A stretch of 16,567 nt of DNA from CAXYVC01 sp964292295. GTDB lineage: Bacteria; Acidobacteriota; Holophagae; Holophagales; Holophagaceae. Under the pieces are notes generated by a model. That model was not told where the DNA came from. It saw only the letters and a program-made list of their open reading frames with translations, and searched no databases. The stretch is taken from assembly GCA_964292295.1 (NCBI GenBank), contig CAXYVC010000054.1, positions 1 through 16,567 of the forward strand, given 5' to 3'. The position numbers and the translations under genes were made by a program. Shown here piece by piece: positions 7,001 through 11,907 of the stretch (its first letter is position 1; the number at the start of each line of letters is the position of its first letter).

Positions 7001-7424
7001 CTCGAAGCCGCTGCCCAGGCCCAGGCCCGCCCAGATCGAAGCCGCGCGCACCGTCGCCCGGGCCACGGCGGCCCTGCTCTTCGAGGACTTCCGCCCCTGG
7101 GCCGGGGGAAGCCTCCATCCCGCCCCCCCCGAGCACCCGGCGCTGCGCCCCACCACCCCGCCGAACCCCGAATCCTGGAGCCTGCTGCTCCTGACGGCCC
7201 GCAACCAGGGCACCGTGGAGCTCATGCGCAAGCGCCTGGGCTACCGCAGCCGCGACCTCGTCGTCCACCGCCCCGGCGGAGGTGCCCCCATGCAGCTCCT
7301 GCTGGGGCGCTACGGCCAGCGTGCCTCGGCCGAGAACGCCCGCCGACAGCTCCCGAACCTCCTCCCCTTCTGGGGAAGCGCCCCCTCCGTGGTCCTCTTC
7401 CCTGCCGATGGAGCGATCTCATGA
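4035..7424 (+). CDS. Large fibrial outer-membrane usher A with C-terminal SPOR-like domain
   Basis: The gene encodes 1129 residues from a TTG start, chosen because it gives a signal peptide with RR before ALMMALAVGAFG; ATG 4071 would remove the charged part. Approximate domains: 25-150, an N-terminal module with copper-amine-oxidase-N-like wording (VPLGELCRLLQ, LDLASRSVLLEGR) in place of the classic PapC N-domain; 314-385, a beta-rich E-set-like domain (VELFHNGGLV...FGLNTFKLTFHGPHG); 385-700, beta-barrel; about 713, a DANGNGRKDPDE calcium-loop-like motif; 806-860, a carboxypeptidase-regulatory-like domain (SAYDGFFEFRDLPLGQYRL); 898-1045, a Pro-rich linker; 1046-1129, a SPOR-like fold (ESWSLLLL...LLLGRYGQRASAENARRQL). 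Usher B stops before the last two parts. Role: pore and assembly platform for operon A subunits. Its stop overlaps the next start (ATGA). Confidence 0.85.
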   Translation: MALLLAPRRTALMMALAVGAFGQEPALPALDERDAALMQLYLGATSLGDGLGVFPSGNTALVPLGELCRLLQFPIEVDAPAGRARGYFIRPGRTFTLDLASRSVLLEGRRLGFAPDQVRRVGSELYVAAPLLEAWFPLTVKPLFRDSSLYLTSKETLPLEEGWKRDQLNARLLAKRPGASAAKGPLLEHPYQAFTLPMADLSFSAQHASSGGGSTPQFSASLAGDLLWMSAQAYLTRDSKGSFESSRITLFRDDPGGKLLGPLHARHLSLGDLQRNAALGLVGGLPQGRGIALDNHPMDFRASFATRVFRGNLPLGWSVELFHNGGLVAYQQARADATFELPPVNLTFGLNTFKLTFHGPHGELREENIRLDISQDQPEPGTLYYRMAAIRPTLLETDKRPGQIQVEAKPAYLAEAEYGLSPWISVLGGLMRLQHTDGARSYGLAGARAILPWLSIDALGAASTFSPVTGADSQRGSAGQLVLRTGIGYSSLTASHADYRKGFLPVSEVTANRQTPLRTEDNLMLSSTTQLGRTPLSASLNYRRQGFETGWQESQRLTLGTSLGRFSFSQGFGLTTERSTTGKITRSQDAQLLVASTVGSYALQGEVTGRKPQGGSFELENYATNLTRVFHSGLSLQATLRGAFRGSGGPSLSASLLQQKGRFGWGLDGSYSKSNSSIGIRLQVSVGRDPRSRRWFTDAQPMSGMGAVSARAFLDANGNGRKDPDERFLEEPRFRVGDTARPEIRADAHTALYTSVGAGRHTQIALDGSSLEDTSLQPRVPSYTLVPRPGVVTPVDYPVVVLGEVMGTCRLRRGTGLAEMPGLLVELADAAGRVVQSQRSAYDGFFEFRDLPLGQYRLRVPQAEVERLKLKAQPTRTIDLTLKKAYAEGQDLVVEYLSAPAEPQLPAPTPAEPRKPDPAQAPQIHVFPRLDQKGSRSLEALPLLPGLKPIVPGTKSLSLLPTRLAPAPRIGASRTAIPALRSLQRKRVPSKPLPRPRPAQIEAARTVARATAALLFEDFRPWAGGSLHPAPPEHPALRPTTPPNPESWSLLLLTARNQGTVELMRKRLGYRSRDLVVHRPGGGAPMQLLLGRYGQRASAENARRQLPNLLPFWGSAPSVVLFPADGAIS

Positions 7425-8341
7425 AACTCTTCCGCGGCTCCCTCCTCGCCCTCGCCTGCTCCGCGCTGCTGTTCCCCCAGCCCCCCCCGGTCCAGCCCCG
7501 CATCGAGATCATCCAGGACCTGCACCTGGGGGAGCTGCTGATCGAGGATTCCGGCGGCAGCGTGGTGCTCACCGAGCGCAACGAGCTGCAGCAGTTCAGC
7601 GGCTCCGTGCGCCCCGGGCTGCGGGCGAGCACCCGCGAGGCGCGCATCCTGCTCACGGGCGTGCCGAAGGCCCCCTTCACCCTCGTGCTCGACCCAGGGC
7701 AGCCCATCCTCCAGAGCGGGCGGGGCGGCGCCGTGCGCGTCGAGTCCTTCCTCTACGCGCCCAACGCCCTGCGCGGCTTCTTCAACGACCAGGGCGAGGC
7801 GGAGATCCGCCTGGGCGCCAAGCTCGACATCCCGGCGGGCAGCCCTCCGGGGAAGGACTACCAGGCCCGGGTGCGGCTCCTGCTGTCCACCACGGGAAAC
7901 ACGATCCAGTCCGTCACGGGCTTCCTCACCGTCGGCTGCGCCCTGCGGCCGATGCTGCACCTGACCAACCTGAGCCCCCTCGACTTCGGGTCGATCCTCC
8001 CCGGGGACGCGCCCGGGATCTTCCGCGTCCACGCCAACGGCCAGACCTCGATCGCGGGGGGCGGGGGGCTCCGCGCCTTCCGCAGCGCCCCCGCGCCTGC
8101 CGTCTTCCTGGTGACGGGAACCTCGGGAACCGAATACTGCCTGGAGCTTCCCCAGCGGATCCTCCTCCGGGGCCCCGGAGGCAACCTGGAGGTCCACAGC
8201 TTCGAGGCCAACGTGCCCCTTCCGGGCTTCCTGCCCAAGGGAGGCTTCACCTTCCAGGTGGGGGCCAGCCTCGCCGTCCCGGCGCATCAGGCCCCCGGCC
8301 TCTACGAGGGCATCTTCCAGGTGGCCATCAACTACCCTTGA
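7421..8341 (+). CDS. Two-domain DUF4402-like terminal subunit A (tip or initiator candidate)
   Basis: The gene encodes 306 residues, with a signal peptide of about 1-20 (ending ALLFPQ). Two DUF4402-like domains follow in tandem. Domain 1 (about 25-155) starts LHLGELLIEDSGGSVVL and ends AKLDIPAGSPPGKDYQARV. Domain 2 (about 165-306) starts LSPLDFGSILPGDAPGIF and ends GASLAVPAHQAPGLYEGIF plus QVAINYP. Two Cys (GCALR, EYCLE) are in domain 2. ATG 7421 overlaps the usher stop and has GGAG upstream, so translation is probably coupled. Two-domain subunits next to ushers are usually tip adhesins (FimH, CsuE), with an outer binding domain and an inner pilin domain. That role is inferred here, and no ligand can be read. 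The gene ends seven bases before the convergent response regulator. Confidence 0.75.
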   Translation: MKLFRGSLLALACSALLFPQPPPVQPRIEIIQDLHLGELLIEDSGGSVVLTERNELQQFSGSVRPGLRASTREARILLTGVPKAPFTLVLDPGQPILQSGRGGAVRVESFLYAPNALRGFFNDQGEAEIRLGAKLDIPAGSPPGKDYQARVRLLLSTTGNTIQSVTGFLTVGCALRPMLHLTNLSPLDFGSILPGDAPGIFRVHANGQTSIAGGGGLRAFRSAPAPAVFLVTGTSGTEYCLELPQRILLRGPGGNLEVHSFEANVPLPGFLPKGGFTFQVGASLAVPAHQAPGLYEGIFQVAINYP

Positions 8342-8348
8342 GCGCCGT

Positions 8349-9038
8349 CTATTCGCACACGTAGCCGCAGCCCCGCGCCGTGCGGATCAGCGTGGGGGCG
8401 GAAGGATCGTCCTCCACCTTCCTGCGGAGACGGCCGATGTACACGTCCAGGCTCTTCGGGCTTCCGAAGTGCCCCTTCCCCCAGATGTGGGAGGACAGAT
8501 CCTCGCGGCTCTGGACCTTGCCCGGGGCCTTGAGCAGCTCGGCCAGCAGCCGGAACTCCCGGGGCGTGAGATCCACCTCCCGTCCGCCCTTGAAGCACTT
8601 CTGCTGCCGGAACTGGAGCTTCACGTCCCGGTATTCCAGGTCCCCCTGGCCCTCGCCGCGCCCCCCCATGCGGCGCAGGATGGCCCGAAGGCGCGCCCGC
8701 AGCTCCATGGGATTGAAGGGCTTCACCATGTAGTCGTCGGCCCCCAGCTCCAGGCCCTGGATCTTGTCCGCATCCTCGCTGCGGGCCGTCAGCATGAGGA
8801 TGGGCACCTCCTCGCCGGAGGCCCGGAGGCGCTGGCAGACCTCGAAGCCGTCGATGCCCGGCAGCATGATGTCCAGAACGACAAGGGCGGGGCGGCTGCG
8901 GAGGAAAGCCTCCAGGGCCGCCTCTCCCGTGGCCTCCTCCAGCACCTCGAAGCCGTCCCGCACCAGGGTCTGGCAGATCATCCGCCGCGTGGCCTTGTCG
9001 TCCTCCACCACCAGGATCTGTGCGCCACTGGGGATCAT
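8349..9038 (-). CDS. OmpR/PhoB-family response regulator
   Basis: The gene encodes 229 residues. The receiver domain (about 7-120) has the acidic pair E12-D13/D14, phospho-acceptor D56 in VVLDIMLPGIDGFEV, T84 in MLTARS and K106 in VKPF. The C-terminal winged helix (about 133-229) has VDLTPREFRLLAELLKAPG, the KSLDVYIGRLRRKVE recognition helix region and TARGCGYVCE. All key residues are present, so it should be phosphorylated and bind DNA as a dimer. ATG 9038 is preferred over GTG 9044 because GGAGG sits five bases upstream. No sensor kinase gene is near, so it is an orphan here. Its place between two fibre operons makes control of them possible but unproven. It converges with operon A. Confidence 0.92.
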   Translation of the reverse strand: MIPSGAQILVVEDDKATRRMICQTLVRDGFEVLEEATGEAALEAFLRSRPALVVLDIMLPGIDGFEVCQRLRASGEEVPILMLTARSEDADKIQGLELGADDYMVKPFNPMELRARLRAILRRMGGRGEGQGDLEYRDVKLQFRQQKCFKGGREVDLTPREFRLLAELLKAPGKVQSREDLSSHIWGKGHFGSPKSLDVYIGRLRRKVEDDPSAPTLIRTARGCGYVCE

Positions 9039-9177
9039 GAGCACCTCCCTGCACCGTCACGCGAAAATGCACAAGCACGCGGCAAGCCCGGCATGATTTT
9101 TTTAGGTCGTGACCCAGAGTCTAGCAGGCTCCGGCGAAGGGGATACGCCACAGGCGGGGCCGTGGGAGCATGGACCC

Positions 9178-10101
9178 ATGGGACACGAAGCCGCTGACAC
9201 CCCCGACCGCCTGGCGGAGGCCGAGGCCGCCCGCCGGGACCGGCGCTACGCCGAAGCCATCCGCCTCTACGGCCAGATCCTGGAAGTGAAGCCGCGGCAC
9301 CGCGCCGCCTTGAAAGGCCTGGCGGATGCCCAACGGGGCCTGCGCGACTACGAGGCCTGCCACGCCACCTGGATGCGCTACGTCCAGGCCTATCCAGAGG
9401 ACCGCTCCGTTCTCACCCGCGTGGGAGACGCCTGCCGGAAGACGGGGCGCCAAGCCCAGGCGCTGGCGCACTACCAGGAGGCCCTTCGGGCCCGCCCGGA
9501 GGACCGCCACGCCCTCATGGGGCTGGGCGATCTGCACCACCAGGCGAAACGTCTCGACGAGGCAATCGCCTGCTGGGAGCGCCTGCTCGCCCTGGACCCC
9601 AGCCTCGTGAACATCCTCGCCATGGCCGGCAATGCCCACCGCAAGCGCCTGCGCTTCGAGCCCGCCGCCCGGCACTTCCGCGCCATCCTGGAGCGGGAGC
9701 CCCGCAACCCCTATGCCCTCTTCGGCCTGGCGGACAGCCTGCGGGGCCTGGGCCAGCACGCGGAGGCGGCCCCCCTGTGGGATGCCATCGTGGACCTGGA
9801 CGGTGGCAACCCCGAGGTGCTCACCCGGGCCGGGGACTGCTTCGTGCGCCTGGGCGAGCTGGACAAGGCGGAGGCCCTCTTCCATCGCGCCCTCTCCCTG
9901 CGCTTCGACAAGCCCGCCCTGCTGGGCCTCGCCCGCATCCACCGCAGCCGGAACGCGCTGGCGGAGGCCAGGGCCTGCTACGCGCGCATCCTGGAGCGCC
10001 AGCCCGCGGACGCGCGAACACAGCGCCTGCTGGAGGAGTTGGACGCCGCGGGGCAAGCCGGGGAGGGAAAGCCCCCCCTTCCGCCCCAGATCGAAGGGTA
10101 G
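9178..10101 (+). CDS. TPR-repeat protein
   Basis: The gene encodes 307 residues made almost wholly of about eight 34-residue tetratricopeptide repeats. Repeat endings such as LEVKPRHRAAL, LRARPEDRHAL, LALDPSLVN, LEREPRNPYAL and LERQPADART are clearly spaced. There is no signal peptide or membrane segment, so it is probably cytoplasmic, with a Pro-rich tail. ATG 9178 is chosen because the repeats begin about 10 residues later; GTG 9109 would add 23 residues without similarity. GGGAG lies upstream at a rather long spacing. It is divergent from the response regulator gene, with 139 bases between the starts, and lies just upstream of operon B's promoter. It is probably a protein-protein adaptor; its partner is unknown. 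Confidence 0.8.
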   Translation: MGHEAADTPDRLAEAEAARRDRRYAEAIRLYGQILEVKPRHRAALKGLADAQRGLRDYEACHATWMRYVQAYPEDRSVLTRVGDACRKTGRQAQALAHYQEALRARPEDRHALMGLGDLHHQAKRLDEAIACWERLLALDPSLVNILAMAGNAHRKRLRFEPAARHFRAILEREPRNPYALFGLADSLRGLGQHAEAAPLWDAIVDLDGGNPEVLTRAGDCFVRLGELDKAEALFHRALSLRFDKPALLGLARIHRSRNALAEARACYARILERQPADARTQRLLEELDAAGQAGEGKPPLPPQIEG

Positions 10102-10154
10102 AAAAAACCCACGGGTTCAATGACATCCGAGCCATTGGCACACCGGGCATGCTC

Positions 10155-10182
10155 TTGACATTATCCGCGCGCGCCATATCTT
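10155..10182 (+). promoter_or_regulatory. Sigma70-like promoter of fibre operon B
   Basis: A perfect -35 TTGACA (10155-10160), a 16-base spacer and -10 TATCTT (10177-10182) form the best promoter match in the window. Transcription would start near 10190, giving a leader of about 165 bases before ATG 10354 that contains the stem-loops and shared element listed below. Confidence 0.6.
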
Positions 10183-10201
10183 TATGACCGTTTTCCACCA
10201 A

Positions 10202-10229
10202 ACGACCCTCCTGTTTTGACGAGGGTTGT
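10202..10229 (+). promoter_or_regulatory. Leader or operator inverted repeat, operon B
   Basis: ACGACCCTC (10202-10210) pairs with GAGGGTTGT (10221-10229) over 9 positions with one G-U pair and a 10-base loop. It lies just after the predicted start of transcription. It could be an operator dyad or the 5' hairpin of the leader RNA; no T-run follows. Confidence 0.4.
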
Positions 10230-10304
10230 ATCGGATCGGGCGGAAGCTCCACGAGCACCCGGGATCAGGAGCGCTTCCAGCATCCCCGGCCGAGATCGTC
10301 CACT

Positions 10305-10319
10305 TCACCCCCCAACATC
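10305..10319 (+). promoter_or_regulatory. 15-base leader element shared with operon A (copy B)
   Basis: An exact second copy of TCACCCCCCAACATC (first copy 1787-1801). Because operon B has a clear promoter at 10155-10182, this copy most likely lies within the transcribed leader. That favours an RNA-level role, or a downstream binding site, over a core promoter role. Confidence 0.55.
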
Positions 10320-10320
10320 C

Positions 10321-10338
10321 GCACGCGACAACGCGCGC
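10321..10338 (+). promoter_or_regulatory. 5' leader stem-loop of operon B
   Basis: GCACGCG-ACAA-CGCGCGC folds into a 7-step stem with one A-C mismatch, directly after the shared 15-base element and six bases before the AGGAG serving ATG 10354. The order element, hairpin, ribosome site is the same as in operon A, although the hairpin sequence differs. Confidence 0.4.
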
Positions 10339-10353
10339 GATTCAGGAGTTACC

Positions 10354-10899
10354 ATGCGCACGCTACTGATCCTTGCGCTGGCCGCAGGGGGCCTTGCCGC
10401 CACCGCCGACGACCCGATGAGTGTCAACGTCACCGGCCATGCCTATGCCAAGATCGTCCCCGCCCTCCAGGTCTGGGAAGAGAAGATGCTCTTCTTCGGC
10501 CGCATCCTCCAGGGCACCACCGGCACGGTGGAGATCGACGTGCTGGGCAACGGGCGCCACACCACGGGCAGCATCGTGGTCTCGCCCGAGTATTCGAAAG
10601 GCATCTTCAAGTCCAATGCCCCCATGGGTTATTGGAATACGGATGACATGCAGCAGATCAACAACGACGTGAAGGTCAAGTTCATCGGTCCCAACGATCC
10701 CAACTGGCCCTTCACGAAGACCATCCAGCTCGTGAACCCCAGCGACCCCGAGCACCCGCTGACCATGGATGCCACCCTGGAGGTGAACGCCTGGGTCGGC
10801 CAGCTGGAGTTCTACGTGGGCGGCGTGCTCACGGTGCCCGAAGGGGCCGCTCCCGGCCTCTACTCCGGAACCTACGACGTGACGGTCAGCTACCTCTAG
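10354..10899 (+). CDS. Fibre subunit B, DUF4402-like (likely major subunit)
   Basis: The gene encodes 181 residues. A signal peptide (about 1-18, MRTLLILALAAGGLAATA) is followed by an N-terminal extension of alternating character (SVNVTGHAYAKIVPALQV). The DUF4402-like core FFGRILQGTTGTVEIDVLGN comes next, and the protein ends VGGVLTVPEGAAPGLYSGTY plus DVTVSYL, a near-textbook DUF4402 C-terminus. There are no cysteines, unlike the operon A subunits. AGGAG lies close before the ATG. It is first in operon B, and three hairpins including a true terminator follow, which suggests it is made in large excess. It should be the structural subunit assembled by chaperone B and usher B. Its donor-strand region differs from that of A1 and A2, so the two fibres probably do not mix. 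Confidence 0.8.
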   Translation: MRTLLILALAAGGLAATADDPMSVNVTGHAYAKIVPALQVWEEKMLFFGRILQGTTGTVEIDVLGNGRHTTGSIVVSPEYSKGIFKSNAPMGYWNTDDMQQINNDVKVKFIGPNDPNWPFTKTIQLVNPSDPEHPLTMDATLEVNAWVGQLEFYVGGVLTVPEGAAPGLYSGTYDVTVSYL

Positions 10900-10921
10900 G
10901 GATCGTACGCGGCCAGGCACC

Positions 10922-10965
10922 CTGGTCGAGACCAGCTTCCCGCCCCATGCCACACGGTGTGGGGC
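10922..10965 (+). other. Two stem-loops after subunit B
   Basis: CTGGTC-GA-GACCAG (10922-10935) is a perfect dyad. GCCCCATGCC-ACAC-GGTGTGGGGC (10942-10965) forms a 10-bp stem with two G-U pairs and a tetraloop. Both lie just past the subunit stop codon and before the terminator at 10975. They could protect the 3' end of a short subunit mRNA. Confidence 0.5.
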
Positions 10966-10974
10966 AGCACACCC

Positions 10975-11009
10975 GGGGAACCAGGCCCATGGCAAGGTTC
11001 CCCTTTTTT
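10975..11009 (+). terminator. Rho-independent terminator inside operon B
   Basis: GGGGAACC (10975-10982) pairs perfectly with GGTTCCCC (10996-11003) around a 13-base loop and is followed by six T. It lies between the subunit gene and the chaperone gene, which has no strong promoter of its own in the remaining ~43 bases. Partial read-through would give much subunit and little machinery. Confidence 0.8.
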
Positions 11010-11052
11010 CCTATCCTTGCCTCATCAGCACAGGACAACACGGGAGGTCGTC

Positions 11053-11898
11053 ATGCGCGGGGGCACAAGGTGTCTGGCCATCGCATTCTGCGGGGCTGCG
11101 CTCTGGGGGCAGGGTGCGGGCGACCTCATGGTGGGCCCCACCCGGATCATCCTGGAAGGCAGAACCCGCAGCGCCGAGGTCACCCTGGTCCACCGGGGCA
11201 AGGCCCGCGCCACCTACCGGATCGGCTTCGTCGAGATGGACATGACGGAAGCCGGGAATCTCGTGGAGCGCCCGCGCCGGGAGGGGGAGCGCAGCGCCGC
11301 CGACCTGGTCCGCTTCTCCCCCCGCCAGATCGACCTGGAACCGGGCATCGCCCAGACGGTACGGATGCAGGCCCGCCTGCCCGAGGGCCTGCCACCGGGC
11401 GAATATCGCTCGCACCTGGTCTTCAGGGCCCTTCCCCCCGGAGACCTGGCCACCGCCCTCGGCGGCGCCAACCAGCAGGCCCAGGAGGCCAAGACCCTCA
11501 GCGTGGCCGTCTTCCCGATCTACGGCATCTCCATCCCCATCATCCTCCGCCACGGAAAGACCCACGCCGAAGTGCGCCTGGAAGCGCTCCGCGTCGAGGC
11601 GTCCGTGAATCCCAAGGACCCCAAGGCCCCTCCGGGCCTGGTGCTGCAGCTCCACCGCGAGGGCAACCGGGGGGAATACGGCGAAGTGGCGGTCAGCCGC
11701 GTGGAGGCCTCCGGGCGGGAGCTTCCCCTGGGCCTGGCCAAGGGGGTGGCCATCTACAACAACTTGGCGAAGCGCCTGCTCACCGTGCCCATCGGCAAGG
11801 CGGGCCAGGCAGGAACCCTCAAGGGCCGCCTCAAGGCCTCCTTCACCCCGCTGGGGGCGAAACAACCGAGCAGCACGGCATTCCTGGATCTTCCCTGA
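11053..11898 (+). CDS. Periplasmic pilus chaperone B (PapD-like, archaic style)
   Basis: The gene encodes 281 residues, with a signal peptide of about 1-22. It is a two-domain Ig-like chaperone matching chaperone A along its length: PTRIILEGRTRSAEVTLVH, DLVRFSPRQIDLEPGIAQTV, GEYRSHLVF, the subunit-binding strand GISIPIILRHG, and in domain 2 GVAIYNNLAKRLLTVPIG. The conserved basic residues at the first strand and in the RHG strand fit anchoring of the subunit carboxylate, as known for PapD Arg8 and Lys112; the alignment is by eye. ATG 11053 has GGAGG six bases upstream. It lies after the internal terminator, nine bases before the usher start, so it belongs to the low-expression part of operon B. 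Confidence 0.85.
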   Translation: MRGGTRCLAIAFCGAALWGQGAGDLMVGPTRIILEGRTRSAEVTLVHRGKARATYRIGFVEMDMTEAGNLVERPRREGERSAADLVRFSPRQIDLEPGIAQTVRMQARLPEGLPPGEYRSHLVFRALPPGDLATALGGANQQAQEAKTLSVAVFPIYGISIPIILRHGKTHAEVRLEALRVEASVNPKDPKAPPGLVLQLHREGNRGEYGEVAVSRVEASGRELPLGLAKGVAIYNNLAKRLLTVPIGKAGQAGTLKGRLKASFTPLGAKQPSSTAFLDLP

Positions 11899-11907
11899 GC
11901 CCGGCCC

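Noticed and set aside
1855..8341. Classification as classic gamma-type (Fim/Pap) or Csu spore-coat-U pili
   Set aside because: Subunits lack the FimA/PapA and SCPU patterns and instead show DUF4402-like blocks. The ushers lack the PapC N-domain wording.
9109..9177. N-terminal extension of the TPR protein from GTG 9109
   Set aside because: The extra residues show no repeat character, no ribosome site precedes the GTG, and the repeats begin just after ATG 9178.
10106..10117. AACCC-AC-GGGTT beside an A-run after the TPR gene, as a terminator
   Set aside because: The stem is too short once a minimal RNA loop is allowed, and on the plus strand no T-run follows it.
10136..10141. TGGCAC, possible -24 half of a sigma54 promoter before operon B
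   Set aside because: The GC needed at -12 with the fixed spacing is missing, and a much better sigma70-type match lies at 10155-10182.
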